64,000 nt of DNA from contig NZ_JALKEV010000012.1 in the NCBI RefSeq assembly GCF_023017105.1, forward strand, positions 1 to 64,000. Reading direction: 5' to 3'. The stretch is from Halalkalibacter sp. APA_J-10(15) (GTDB lineage: Bacteria; Bacillota; Bacilli; Bacillales; Bacillaceae_D). Positions 53,757 to 63,291 of this stretch are shown in pieces. The notes beneath the pieces are model-generated. The model had not been told where the DNA came from, searched no databases, and saw only the letters and a list, made by a program, of their open reading frames with translations. Numbering within the stretch: position 1 is the first letter of the stretch; each line of letters begins with the position of its first letter. Both the position numbers and the translations under genes were made by a program.

Positions 53757-56315
53757 CTACAAGCCACACTTCAATTGAGCACCGCAGCTTGTACACGTAT
53801 TACAACCACCGATATCCTCAACCTGTCCTTCACGACAAACAGGACATGTATTACCTACTTCAGACCCATATGTGACATTCGTTGAACGAACTTCACTTAT
53901 CGTGTTTACTAGTACGACTTTATTTTCTCTTTTTTCTTCTGCTTCTTCGGTTACATCATCAAATGTATTTTCCTCAGCCTTTAACGAAAGAACTTGTGTA
54001 TCACGGCTACCATCGACATAAACCGTTCCACCTTTTGCCCCTCCACTATATAAGCGCTCATAAACACCTTGAACTTGCTCGACTGAATAACCACGAGGTG
54101 CGTTCACGGTTTTCGATAAGGAGCTATCGACCCAACGCTGAATGATACATTGGACATCTGCATGTGCTTCAGGTGATAATTCCATCGTCGAGACGAACCA
54201 ATCAGGTAGCTTATTCGGATCCGCTTCAGGGTTAGCGCGTAAATATTCTTCAACAATCTCAGCCTTCACTTCGATAAATTTCCCAAGTCGTCCACTACGG
54301 AAATAGGAGAAAGAGAAATACGGTTCAAGTCCTGTTGACACTCCAACCATCGTACCTGTACTTCCTGTAGGGGCAACTGTTAATAAGTGTGAGTTTCGAA
54401 TGCCATGCTCTACTACACCTTGGCGAATATCCTCAGGCATTTCCTTCATGTATCCAGTTTCAATAAATGCTTGTCGAAGCTGCTTCGTTTCCTCATCCGT
54501 TTCTCCAACTAAAAATGGGAAGCTTCCTTTTTCTTTTGCTAGCTCGATACTTGTACGATAAGCCGTCGTCGCAATCGTTTCAAAGATTTGATCAACTAGC
54601 TCATTCCCTTCTTGTGATCCATATACAGTTTCACAATAAATAAGAAGATCATGAAGCCCCATTACACCAAGACCAACACGACGTTCGCCTTTCGCTTGCT
54701 TCGTATTCTCCTCTAAGAAATAAGGTGTCGCATCAATGACGTTATCCTGCATCCGAACACCAACTTGTACCGTTTCTTTCAGCTTTGTAAAATCAACTAT
54801 TTTAGTCTCTCTATTGGCCATTTCAGCTAAGTTAATCGCAGCTAAATTACAAACAGAAAACGGAGCTAAAGGCTGCTCACCGCACGGATTCGTTGCTACG
54901 ACCTTTTGGCCATATGCCTTCGCATTTGTTTTATCGTTGGCATTATCAATGAAGAAGATACCAGGTTCAGCACTATACGTTGCACAAATATTAATTAGCT
55001 TCCAAAGCTCCTTGGCGCGAATGACACGATATGTACGCACAGCATAACCAAGCGCTTCCCACTCTCTTACATCTCCAATATCATGCCACTTCTCATTATA
55101 GTCCGCCATTTCAGCTTCTGAATAATTTTCCACATCAGGGAACCTCAAAGCATATTCTTCATCGTTCTCAACAGCTGACATAAATTCTTTCGTTAAACAA
55201 ATCGAAATATTAGCCCCTGTTAAAAACTCAGAATTATTAACACTATATGTCCCACCTGTATGGAGTTTTTCTTCCGCTTCTTTAATCACCTTTGGATCAA
55301 AGCCACCTTGTCCATCAATCGCTTTGTAATTAACAATACCTTGATACATCGCTTCTTCTACTTCCGATAAAGGAGTGAACTTCAGTTTATCCTTAACTAG
55401 CTTTTGAATAAACAGATCTTCTGAGTTCTCAAGTAAAAAACGTAGAATACGTGGGTTTTGCATTTTAGAAATAATAAATTCCATAATGTCTGGGTGCCAG
55501 TCAGATAGCATAATCATTTGTGCTCCACGACGAGATCCACCTTGCTCGACTAAATGAGTTAATTTCGCAATATCATCTAACCAAGATACAGATCCTGATG
55601 ATTTCCCATTCACACCACGAGCTAACGTGTTACGAGGGCGTAATGTTGAACCATTTGTTCCAACTCCACCACCACGACTCATTATTTCCATCACTTGCTT
55701 ACGATGCTCAGAAATCCCTTCACGAGAATCCTTCACATACGGCATCACATAACAATTGAAATATGTGACATCTGTTTCAGCACCAGCACCGTACAACACA
55801 CGTCCAGCAGGGATAAAATTAAGATCAACAAGCTGCTCGTAGAAACGATTAAATGACTGTTGCTGCTTCTCTTCTGTCACCTCAACAGAAGCTAAGCCTG
55901 TCGCATTACGCTTAGCAATTTGCTCATAATAAATTTCAAGTGGCTTTTCAACTGTATCAAGTGAGCGATATACGATACCTGATTCCGCTTCTTCTCCTTC
56001 TAATACACCACGAAACTCTTCATCAACTAACACCTTTGCTTGATTATTCACACGGTCTAACTCAAGGATAAAGCCATATCCTCTAGCAGGAAATTTCGGA
56101 TCATCTTTTATCGTTAAGACAACAAAGTCCCCATCTTTTAATGTCTTTTTTTCTGTATCCTTAAATGTATATCGATCGAGCATAACGAGACGAGAAACAC
56201 CCTTCTTCGTCATCGTCATATCTTTCGTAATCGGATGTACTTGCGGGAACAACTCAATATCCTCATTTAAGCGCTCAATATTAAGACGCATTACATTCGA
56301 CATTGTCATAGCCAT
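53757..56315 (-). CDS. nrdJ: Adenosylcobalamin-dependent (class II) ribonucleotide reductase
   Basis: An 852-aa enzyme that makes deoxyribonucleotides with or without oxygen, using coenzyme B12 as radical source. It has YFNCYVMPYVKDS and RGGGVGTNGS near residues 195-225, ATNPCGEQPLAPFSVCNLAAIN with the active cysteine near 470, PTGSTGTMVGVSTG near 640, and a C-terminal zinc finger CPVCREG...CNTCTSCG with the reducing cysteines. AGGAGAGG lies 8 bases upstream of ATG 56315. Two NrdR boxes precede it. Confidence 0.95.
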   Translation of the reverse strand: MAMTMSNVMRLNIERLNEDIELFPQVHPITKDMTMTKKGVSRLVMLDRYTFKDTEKKTLKDGDFVVLTIKDDPKFPARGYGFILELDRVNNQAKVLVDEEFRGVLEGEEAESGIVYRSLDTVEKPLEIYYEQIAKRNATGLASVEVTEEKQQQSFNRFYEQLVDLNFIPAGRVLYGAGAETDVTYFNCYVMPYVKDSREGISEHRKQVMEIMSRGGGVGTNGSTLRPRNTLARGVNGKSSGSVSWLDDIAKLTHLVEQGGSRRGAQMIMLSDWHPDIMEFIISKMQNPRILRFLLENSEDLFIQKLVKDKLKFTPLSEVEEAMYQGIVNYKAIDGQGGFDPKVIKEAEEKLHTGGTYSVNNSEFLTGANISICLTKEFMSAVENDEEYALRFPDVENYSEAEMADYNEKWHDIGDVREWEALGYAVRTYRVIRAKELWKLINICATYSAEPGIFFIDNANDKTNAKAYGQKVVATNPCGEQPLAPFSVCNLAAINLAEMANRETKIVDFTKLKETVQVGVRMQDNVIDATPYFLEENTKQAKGERRVGLGVMGLHDLLIYCETVYGSQEGNELVDQIFETIATTAYRTSIELAKEKGSFPFLVGETDEETKQLRQAFIETGYMKEMPEDIRQGVVEHGIRNSHLLTVAPTGSTGTMVGVSTGLEPYFSFSYFRSGRLGKFIEVKAEIVEEYLRANPEADPNKLPDWFVSTMELSPEAHADVQCIIQRWVDSSLSKTVNAPRGYSVEQVQGVYERLYSGGAKGGTVYVDGSRDTQVLSLKAEENTFDDVTEEAEEKRENKVVLVNTISEVRSTNVTYGSEVGNTCPVCREGQVEDIGGCNTCTSCGAQLKCGL

Positions 56316-56396
56316 TCGCTTTTCCTCTCCTTCACATTCTAAAAAATAGATTCCAATTTTTATTCTTCGGTTAGCTTACCACATGTTACCTACTTT

Positions 56397-56445
56397 TATC
56401 AATATATTGTGTTCATAAATCTAACTTATACACCATATATAGTTA
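56397..56445. promoter_or_regulatory. Pair of NrdR boxes upstream of nrdJ
   Basis: TATCAATATATTGTGT (56397-56412) and ACACCATATATAGTTA (56430-56445) both resemble the NrdR box ACACAATATATTGTGT and are 33 bases apart start to start, close to the three-turn spacing typical of paired boxes. This predicts dATP/ATP-dependent repression of nrdJ by NrdR. The remainder of this 400-base gap has an A8T8 tract (near 56632) but no gene. Confidence 0.75.
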
Positions 56446-56714
56446 CAAGGATCATTTTTAAAATTATTTGTCAACTTCAAAATTGCTAATTAGAAAGAGA
56501 ACAAGGAAGAATTCAAGTAATTACTAAAGAAATTTGACGAAATTCGCCCCGATTTATTTGTTGCAAGATTTCAAATTTGCGCAACTCCAGTCCTGTCACT
56601 CTCTTCATTCATCATCATTTTTAAATTGACAAAAAAAATTTTTTTTGTTCTCATTAAATGAAGATCACTAGTAATCTATTTCTAACCAATTCATCATTTT
56701 TATGGAGGTGTCCA

Positions 56715-57536
56715 ATGGAGTATATAGCATTCAATCAGACCATGATAAAAAAAGAAGAACTGAGTATCCCTTTTGACGATCGGGGCTATTACTTTGGAGA
56801 TGGTATTTATGAAGTTATTCGATTGTATAATGGAAAACCATTTGCCCTTGACGATCACTTGACACGACTAATAGAAAGTGCCGAAAAGCTTGATTTACCT
56901 ATTCAGCAACGTGACTCAATTAAACAAACCATTTTAACACTTATTGAAAAAAACAAACCGATTGACGGCAGCATTTATATACAAATAACCCGTGGAAGTG
57001 AACCGCGAAATCACCTGTATTCTCGTGAAACCAAACCTACTGTTCTAGGTTTCATTCAGCCTCTTCCATCTAAAACTAAATCTGAGGCGAGCGTTTGGTT
57101 AGAGCCCGACATTCGCTGGTTACGTTGTGACATTAAATCAATTAATTTATTAGGAAATGTACTAGCAAAACGTAAAGCTGCTGACCACGGTTGTGATGAG
57201 GCGATTCTCCATCGTGACACGGTTTTAACAGAGGGGTCTTCTTCAAATGTTTTCTTAGTAAAAGATCAAGTGCTTTATACACACCCAGCTACAAACCTAA
57301 TCCTAAATGGCATAACCCGTCAAATTATCATTCGCTTAGCAAAAGAACATGGATTAGACGTTATAGAAGAGCCATTCCCTTATGAAGTGTTAGAACATGC
57401 CGATGAAGCATTCCTTACTAGTACAATGGTAGAGGTCATGCCTATTACGGAAATAGAAGGAGAAATGAACGTAACGTTACCTATTGGCTCAATCACCAAG
57501 AAGTTACAAATGCTATTTAAAGAACAAGTACACTAA
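56715..57536 (+). CDS. dat: D-amino-acid aminotransferase
   Basis: A 273-aa fold-type IV PLP enzyme that interconverts D-alanine and D-glutamate for cell-wall synthesis. It has PFDDRGYYFGDGIYEVIR near residue 17, the PLP Lys in RCDIKSINLLGNV near 143, and EGSSSNVF with LNGITRQ near 175-205. ATG 56715 follows GGAGGTG by 5 bases; the frame runs 19 codons further without a site. A dispersed repeat starts at its stop codon. Confidence 0.92.
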   Translation: MEYIAFNQTMIKKEELSIPFDDRGYYFGDGIYEVIRLYNGKPFALDDHLTRLIESAEKLDLPIQQRDSIKQTILTLIEKNKPIDGSIYIQITRGSEPRNHLYSRETKPTVLGFIQPLPSKTKSEASVWLEPDIRWLRCDIKSINLLGNVLAKRKAADHGCDEAILHRDTVLTEGSSSNVFLVKDQVLYTHPATNLILNGITRQIIIRLAKEHGLDVIEEPFPYEVLEHADEAFLTSTMVEVMPITEIEGEMNVTLPIGSITKKLQMLFKEQVH

Positions 57537-57700
57537 GAAAAACTGCGAAGCAGTCTTTTCTTAGTTGCGTCATGCGCAGTCGTTACTAAGGCTTACGTTG
57601 ATCTGAAAATCCCCTTCTTTCAAATTAACGTGTCGTACGAAAACGAGGCCCTCGAAGCGACTTACATCCATCTTGATTAAACTTCTTAGAATTTTCACTT
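57534..57700 (+). repeat. Dispersed intergenic repeat, copy 6 (full)
   Basis: It starts at the dat stop codon: TAAGAAAAACTGC/GCAGTCTTTTCTTA hairpin, CATGCGCAGTCGTTAC, ATCTGAAAATCCCCTTCTTTC, ACGTGTCGTACGAAAACGAG and CTTACATCCATCTTGATTAA. It corresponds block by block to the copies at 26849 and 62870. Confidence 0.8.
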
Positions 57701-57721
57701 TCTTATCCTTAAATAAATTAA

Positions 57722-57756
57722 CGCGCGCATGAAGGAATAGTCAAACTTCCTGCGCA
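57722..57756 (-). terminator. Possible terminator of lipM
   Basis: GTGCGCAGGAA pairs imperfectly with TTCCTTCATGCGCGC, followed by a T-rich stretch on the minus strand. Confidence 0.45.
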
Positions 57757-57770
57757 CGTTCGTCAATCAC

Positions 57771-58604
57771 TCACTTCCTATAATTCCACTCATCACGCTC
57801 GTAGCGGCTAGAAGCAATTTCTTGCACGACTGCTTCCTCCTCTTCTGTTAACGTATAAGGTTCAAGTTTAATATTTAATCCTTTTTCAAAGCCTCGTTTA
57901 AATGCCTCCTTTGCTTCATCTAACGTAATCGCTGTTTCCTTTAAGGCATTAATCGCAACAGCTTTATTCTTAAAATTCCGCTGCATCCGTTCGCGTACAC
58001 GATCACTAGAATACAAAAAGAGATCGAACAGCTTGTCTTCATCGATATCCAATATGATGGAACCGTGCTGCAAGATGACGCCCTTTTGTCTCGTTTGGGC
58101 ACTTCCCGCAACTTTACGTCCTTCGACGACAAGCTCATACCAAGATGGTGCATCAAAGCAAACAGCTGAGCGCGGGTTTTTTAACGCTTGTTTTTCCTCT
58201 TCTGTACGTGGAATAGCAAAGTAAGCATCAAGTCCTACATGCTTAAATCCTTCTAATATCCCCGCAGAGATGATACGATATGCTTCTGTAACAGACTCTG
58301 GCATCTCTGGATGCTCTTCCGCTACAATGACGCTATACGTTAGCTCCTGATCGTGTAGGACTCCACGACCACCTGTTGGCCTTCTCACAAATCCTAAACC
58401 ATATTCCTTCACTTTTGCTAGGTTGATCTCTTTTTCTACTTTTTGAAAATAACCAATCGACAACGTCGCAGGATTCCAGCCATAGAAGCGGATCGTCGGG
58501 GGAATCATTCCTTTACTATGCCACTCTAATAAAGCTTCATCTAATGCCATATTATATGCGGAGCTACGATAACCCGAATCAATAAATCTCCATGTTTCTG
58601 TCAT
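57771..58604 (-). CDS. lipM: Octanoyltransferase LipM
   Basis: A 277-aa BPL/LplA-fold enzyme that moves octanoate from ACP to GcvH for lipoate synthesis. It has [19 protein letters not shown] near residue 75, the catalytic Cys in [13 protein letters not shown] near 150 and the active Lys in [14 protein letters not shown]. Length equals B. subtilis LipM (278). It supplies lipoate to complexes such as the BKD enzyme encoded at 10-15 kb. Confidence 0.94.
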   Translation of the reverse strand: MTETWRFIDSGYRSSAYNMALDEALLEWHSKGMIPPTIRFYGWNPATLSIGYFQKVEKEINLAKVKEYGLGFVRRPTGGRGVLHDQELTYSVIVAEEHPEMPESVTEAYRIISAGILEGFKHVGLDAYFAIPRTEEEKQALKNPRSAVCFDAPSWYELVVEGRKVAGSAQTRQKGVILQHGSIILDIDEDKLFDLFLYSSDRVRERMQRNFKNKAVAINALKETAITLDEAKEAFKRGFEKGLNIKLEPYTLTEEEEAVVQEIASSRYERDEWNYRK

Positions 58605-58724
58605 GATACATCTCTTCTTTCCTCATTAAGCTGCTTCATATTCTATCAAAGCTTAAGGAAAATTGCTATGTACACAGCTTCATGTAACTGTCACATTTGA
58701 CCAACCATCTATCATAAACGAACA

Positions 58725-58753
58725 TTGCGTAATAGGACATAGGTCGATATAAT
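58725..58753 (+). promoter_or_regulatory. Sigma-A-type promoter of yqhL
   Basis: TTGCGT and TATAAT are separated by 17 bases, and the TATAAT is 61 bases before the yqhL start. Confidence 0.6.
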
Positions 58754-58813
58754 ATAAAAGAGTTTATATCTGCACGATTGAAAACTAGCAGGCAAAAGGA
58801 GTGTCATCTTTCA

Positions 58814-59200
58814 ATGGATTTTATTTTATTCATTATTCTAGTTATTCTACTCGGTTTAACGATTTATTTCCGCTTTTTTCACACACCCAAATATTTAACA
58901 CCCCTTACGCAAGAAGATTTCATTAAAGGTTATAGAAAAGCTCAATTAATTGATGTCCGTGAACCACGAGAATTCGACGGGGGCCATATTCTTGGAGCAA
59001 GAAACATACCAATGTCCCAGCTTCGTCAACGTTTAAATGAAATACGTAAAGATCAGCCTGTCTATTTATACTGTCAATCTGGATCTCGTTGCAAACAAGC
59101 GGCACAAACATTAAAGAAGAAACACGGAGTGGAGAGCTTATACCATTTAAAGGGTGGCTTCAAAAAGTGGAGTGGAAAGATCAAAAAGAAACAACGTTAA
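58814..59200 (+). CDS. yqhL: Membrane-anchored rhodanese YqhL
   Basis: A 128-aa protein with one N-terminal helix (about 2-22) and a rhodanese domain holding LIDVREPREFDGGHI near residue 50 and the active loop LYCQSGSRCKQA near 98. It could transfer sulfur from a persulfide; the in vivo acceptor is unknown. ATG 58814 follows AAAGGAG by about 10 bases. B. subtilis has the same gene beside lipM. Confidence 0.9.
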   Translation: MDFILFIILVILLGLTIYFRFFHTPKYLTPLTQEDFIKGYRKAQLIDVREPREFDGGHILGARNIPMSQLRQRLNEIRKDQPVYLYCQSGSRCKQAAQTLKKKHGVESLYHLKGGFKKWSGKIKKKQR

Positions 59201-59225
59201 GAAATACATCTTAACGTTGTTTCTT
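59186..59225. terminator. Bidirectional terminator between yqhL and the LCP gene
   Basis: AAGAAACAACGTTAA and its exact complement form a 15-bp stem that overlaps the end of yqhL and precedes the end of the LCP gene. Confidence 0.9.
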
Positions 59226-59228
59226 TTA

Positions 59229-60236
59229 TCATTGATAGACCTGCTCCTCTTGCCGAGCATCCTCTGTAGGATTATTAGTGGAAGGAAGTTCTTTCCCTAG
59301 AAATTCAGCAATTGCTTGTCGGTTTTTCTCAAAATCAGGCTCTAAGACTAAACCTGCATGACTATAATGGTTATCTACATACGTATCATCTAATGGAATG
59401 CGCAACGTTTCAATCTCATCTGGTTGATTTAAAATAACATCAGACAGCAGACCTAATATTTCACGATTTCTTAAATTTGTTTGAATGTATGGCTGAACCG
59501 TTCCAACGACACTCGGTAAATTAGCTAACCCCGTCACACTAAACACTTCTTCTTTCAAAGCTGACAATACTTGCTGCTGCCTTCGAACTCGTCCAAAATC
59601 AGCTTCTGCATCAGCACGGAATCGAGCATATCCTAGCAGCTCCTTTCCATTGAGCTGCTGTAGCCCTTGCTCCAATTCAACGCCAATTTTCTCAGACATG
59701 TCACGCTCAACATCAATTTCGACTCCTGATGGTGCAAGTGCATCAACAGCCGCTTCAAATCCATCAAAATCGACAAGAGCATAGTAATGGAGGTCTATCC
59801 CGAAGTTGTGGTCAAGTGTCTCACGTAACAATTCAGCCCCACCAAAAAAATATGCCGTATTTACTTTATAATTACGATAGCCTGGAATTTCAACGTATGT
59901 ATCACGCATAATGGAAACTAATTTAGCCGTATTTTCACTTGGATCAAACTGAGCTACCATAATCGTATCAGTTCGAGCTCGATTATCTTCCACTTCATCG
60001 ATTCCAAGCAATAGTATATTGACCTTACCTAGATCATTCGGGACTGCACTGTTAAATTCCTCTGGTTCACGATCTTCTGTTAATCCAAGTTCAGCCTCGC
60101 TTGCTTTCATACTACGATAATATTCAATATAAACATAGCTAGCCACACTAAGGAAAATAAGAATCATCACGATAAATGTGCGAACAAACCATCTATTTCT
60201 TTTTTTTGTCTTTCGAACGTCTCTCCTCTTCATCAC
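59229..60236 (-). CDS. LytR-CpsA-Psr (LCP) family cell-wall polymer ligase
   Basis: A 335-aa protein with a basic N-terminus, one membrane helix (about 17-38) and an extracellular LCP domain with NILLLGIDEVEDNRARTDTIMVAQ near residue 73, SIMRDTYVEIPGY and YARFRADAEADFGRVRRQQQ near 205. LCP enzymes attach teichoic or other polymers to peptidoglycan. In B. subtilis this place holds the glycine-cleavage operon, so the gene is a lineage-specific neighbour. Confidence 0.92.
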   Translation of the reverse strand: MMKRRDVRKTKKRNRWFVRTFIVMILIFLSVASYVYIEYYRSMKASEAELGLTEDREPEEFNSAVPNDLGKVNILLLGIDEVEDNRARTDTIMVAQFDPSENTAKLVSIMRDTYVEIPGYRNYKVNTAYFFGGAELLRETLDHNFGIDLHYYALVDFDGFEAAVDALAPSGVEIDVERDMSEKIGVELEQGLQQLNGKELLGYARFRADAEADFGRVRRQQQVLSALKEEVFSVTGLANLPSVVGTVQPYIQTNLRNREILGLLSDVILNQPDEIETLRIPLDDTYVDNHYSHAGLVLEPDFEKNRQAIAEFLGKELPSTNNPTEDARQEEQVYQ

Positions 60237-60426
60237 ATTCCGTCCTTCTTATTCACATTAATTTTTTCATTCATTATTCTATCATACCATATTTTCGTCA
60301 AGATTATAGCAACAATGACAAATTACTAAGTTGCACATATAACTTATAACATTTACATATTCGTGCATACTAGTAATTATTAATTGGAACCGTTGTCACA
60401 TTGTTAATAAGGAAGGATGATCGTTG

Positions 60427-62100
60427 ATGGATATCGATATTCACTTTGATCAAAGCTGGAATCAATCATTTTTAGAACGACTGGATCAGGATGGACCTTG
60501 GTCCAATTGGGAGCTTTTTAAGCTTACATATGAGGCAGAAGAGCAGCAAATGATCCCGGAATTTAACGGTCTCGTTGCACCTAATCACCTACCACAGCTT
60601 TCCTTGTACTCTCATCAAATAGAAGTCGCCAATCGAGTTGTAGAAGAAATGAACGGAAAAGCGATTCTCGCAGACGAAGTCGGTTTAGGGAAAACAATCG
60701 AAGCAGGACTTATTTTAAAAGAATATATGGTACGCGGACTTGTGAAAAAAGCTCTCATTCTAACACCAGCATCACTCGTATCCCAATGGGCTCTGGAATT
60801 GAATACGAAGTTTCATATACCAGCCATTGCCCAGCAAAAAAAATCCTACGTCTGGGAGCAATGTGAAGTAGTCGTCGCTTCAATCGATACGGCAAAACGT
60901 CAACCACATCACGATATAGTTTTACAACAGCCCTATGACTTGGTGATCATCGATGAAGCTCATAAACTAAAAAATCCAAAAACGAAAAATTATGAGTTTG
61001 TCAAACGATTAAAGAAGAAATTCTGTCTACTATTAACCGCTACGCCAGTCCAAAATAAGCTAGAAGAAATATTCAATCTTGTTTCTCTACTAAAACCTGG
61101 TCACTTAGGAGCGAGCTCTTCATTCGAAAAGGAATTTCGTTCTTCGAAACGGTCTCCTAGGAACGAGGGAAAATTGAAGGAATTAGTCAATAAAGTGATG
61201 GTAAGGAATCGCCGAGAAGAGACTGGCATTGAATGGACGAAACGCATTGTTGAAACAGTCGATATTGAATTTAGTCCTTCAGAAAGAGAATTCTATAATC
61301 GCATTGAACAACTATCTGGCGAAATCAATCATTTCGGACTAATGACTTTAAAGAGGGAATTATGTAGTAGTAGAGAAGCCGCTTTTATGACTCTTAAAAA
61401 CATGGTCGATCGAGCCGAGGTCGATGGGAATGATGCACACATTGCCAATATCCTCTTACAAGAAATCGGTCAAGTAGATGGTCATGCAAAAGCTGAAAAA
61501 GCGTTAGAAATCATTCAGTCGATTAATGGTAAGGTTATTATCTTCACTGAATACCGTGCGACTCAGCTTTATTTACAATGGTTTCTTAAACAAAATGGTA
61601 TTTCCTCCGTTCCTTTCCGTGGGGGCTTTAAACGTGGTAAGAAAGATTGGATGAAGCAGCTTTTCCAACAACATGCTCAAGTCTTAATCGCAACCGAAGC
61701 TGGCGGCGAAGGGATTAACCTACAGTTTTGTAGCCATATGATTAATTATGACTTACCTTGGAATCCGATGCGAATTGAACAGCGAATTGGACGAATCCAT
61801 CGCTTAGGTCAACAGGAGGATGTTCACATCTACAACTTTGCAGTTAAAGAAACGGTTGAACAACATATTTTGAAGCTATTATACGAAAAAATCCATTTGT
61901 TCGAAGCTGTCATCGGCGAATTAGATGCGATCTTAACGAAAATTGATTTAAACGGAGTTGAAGACCACGTCCAAGACATTTTGCTTTCCTCTGAAAGTGA
62001 GGGTGAAATGCGGATTAAATTTGACCACTTAGCAGCTATTATGAACGAAGCTAATGATGATAAGGAGGATGATATGAATGCAACAGCCTCAAGTTCATAG
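60427..62100 (+). CDS. yqhH: SNF2-family helicase-like ATPase YqhH
   Basis: A 557-aa Swi2/Snf2 protein with motif I ILADEVGLGKTIEAGLIL near residue 80, DEAH in LVIIDEAHKLKN near 180, LLTATPVQN, motif V ATEAGGEGINLQFC near 425 and motif VI QRIGRIHRLGQ. Proteins of this group move on double-stranded DNA or strip proteins from it; no specific role is known. ATG 60427 has GGAAGGAT upstream. Its 3' end overlaps yqhG by 23 bases. Confidence 0.93.
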   Translation: MDIDIHFDQSWNQSFLERLDQDGPWSNWELFKLTYEAEEQQMIPEFNGLVAPNHLPQLSLYSHQIEVANRVVEEMNGKAILADEVGLGKTIEAGLILKEYMVRGLVKKALILTPASLVSQWALELNTKFHIPAIAQQKKSYVWEQCEVVVASIDTAKRQPHHDIVLQQPYDLVIIDEAHKLKNPKTKNYEFVKRLKKKFCLLLTATPVQNKLEEIFNLVSLLKPGHLGASSSFEKEFRSSKRSPRNEGKLKELVNKVMVRNRREETGIEWTKRIVETVDIEFSPSEREFYNRIEQLSGEINHFGLMTLKRELCSSREAAFMTLKNMVDRAEVDGNDAHIANILLQEIGQVDGHAKAEKALEIIQSINGKVIIFTEYRATQLYLQWFLKQNGISSVPFRGGFKRGKKDWMKQLFQQHAQVLIATEAGGEGINLQFCSHMINYDLPWNPMRIEQRIGRIHRLGQQEDVHIYNFAVKETVEQHILKLLYEKIHLFEAVIGELDAILTKIDLNGVEDHVQDILLSSESEGEMRIKFDHLAAIMNEANDDKEDDMNATASSS

Positions 62101-62872
62101 TTTTCTCGAACGATTCTTTCAAGCAAATGATAGCGACCTTATTGAAAATGAGAGAAGCTATTTGACTGTTCAGCTTTCTATCGATCTTGATAAACGTTTA
62201 ATGAACCGCCCTTTTTATTGGCACTATTTAGAAAAAACAGGTGGAGCACCACAACCAATGCAAGTAACTTTCATTACAGATCCAGCAAATGCACCAGATC
62301 ATCTCAAAGGTGAGCCTGTCTACTTTGGTTCACCTAGACTTAGACAAATATTCACAGCGACGAGAGAGTTAGGTGGGTTCATTCGCTTATACGAGCAAAC
62401 GGCTCTACAATCTCAGAAATCTAACCCTCTTCACCCCTGGTTATGTCTAAATACAAAAATCTCATTCCAATGTGATCGAAAAAAGGATGTGTTTTTATCA
62501 CTCGGATTAAATCTGATTCATGGGCAGATCGTACCGAACTTTTTTGAGCAATTACAACAAAAAACGTTAACTCCGACAATCCCTGACTACTGTTTCACGT
62601 TAACACCGCTTATTAAACCCAAAAGTGGTCTAGTTCGTATCCAAAAAATGGTCCAAACCTTTATTGACAATGAAGATGATACATGGGCAAGGGAGGCATT
62701 GGAGCGTTGGGATAAGGACCTCGCTTTATTAGAAGCCTTTTATGAAGATTATATCGAAAAACCCGAAGCATACGAAATTGAACGAAAAGCACTGGAAGAA
62801 CAATACAAACCAACTGTCAACATCTCGATTATTAACGGAGGAATGTTTTACTTAAATCAACAAGTGTTCTAA
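62078..62872 (+). CDS. yqhG: Conserved protein YqhG
   Basis: A 264-aa soluble protein (MQQPQVHSFLERFFQAND; LTVQLSIDLDKRLMNRPFYWH; ETGG-type loop after LEK). It is always found behind yqhH in Bacillus and probably works with it, but its function is unknown. GGAGGATGAT lies upstream within the yqhH end. A dispersed repeat starts exactly at its stop codon. Confidence 0.9.
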   Translation: MQQPQVHSFLERFFQANDSDLIENERSYLTVQLSIDLDKRLMNRPFYWHYLEKTGGAPQPMQVTFITDPANAPDHLKGEPVYFGSPRLRQIFTATRELGGFIRLYEQTALQSQKSNPLHPWLCLNTKISFQCDRKKDVFLSLGLNLIHGQIVPNFFEQLQQKTLTPTIPDYCFTLTPLIKPKSGLVRIQKMVQTFIDNEDDTWAREALERWDKDLALLEAFYEDYIEKPEAYEIERKALEEQYKPTVNISIINGGMFYLNQQVF

Positions 62873-63055
62873 GAAAAACGCTATCGCGTTTTTACTTAAG
62901 CGTTGGCGGAGCCGTTACAACGCTTTTAAGTTTTTTTGAAAGTGGGATTCTTTCATAAAAACGTGTAACGAACGAGGCCAGCGCCACCCATGAATTCTCC
63001 TACATCTTCCTCGATTCTTCCCTAACTTACATTGCGACATTTATATTCTATAATA
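62870..63055 (+). repeat. Dispersed intergenic repeat, copy 7 (full)
   Basis: It starts at the yqhG stop codon: TAAGAAAAACGC/GCGTTTTTACTTA hairpin, GGAGCCGTTAC, TGAAAGTGGGATTCTTTC, ACGTGTAACGAACGAGGCCA, CTACATCTTCCTCGATTCTTC and ACATTTATATTCT. It is the longest copy, at about 185 bases. Confidence 0.82.
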
Positions 63056-63084
63056 TATGGAATCACTTATAAATTCTGGTTATG

Positions 63085-63205
63085 TAAAAGAAACTGAGCA
63101 GCAGTCATTTTTTAATTATGCCTTCTGAAGTCGTCACAAGGGCTTTAGGTTGGGTGAGCAGACGTACCACAAATTCACTTCCCCTCACCTTCATAAATTA
63201 GATTT
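63085..63205 (+). repeat. Dispersed intergenic repeat, copy 8 (strongly diverged)
   Basis: AAAAGAAACTGAGCAGCAGTCATTTTTTA resembles the head hairpin and GAAGTCGTCACAAGGGCTTTAGG the next block of the copy at 57534. It follows copy 7 directly; together they fill the 420-base gap before yqgY. Confidence 0.45.
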
Positions 63206-63254
63206 TCTCTCTTCTTACATAAAAAATGTCATTAATTTAAATGAGAAACAAAAA

Positions 63255-63284
63255 AGTGAGCCAAGAATATAATCCTGACTCACT
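63255..63284 (-). terminator. Rho-independent terminator of yqgY
   Basis: AGTGAGTCAGGA pairs in part with CTTGGCTCACT, with a T run on the minus strand, just after the stop codon. Confidence 0.75.
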
Positions 63285-63291
63285 CAACTCA

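Noticed and set aside
56315-56715. Cobalamin riboswitch upstream of nrdJ
   Set aside because: No B12-box or long structured leader was seen; the region is AT-rich and the NrdR boxes explain it better.
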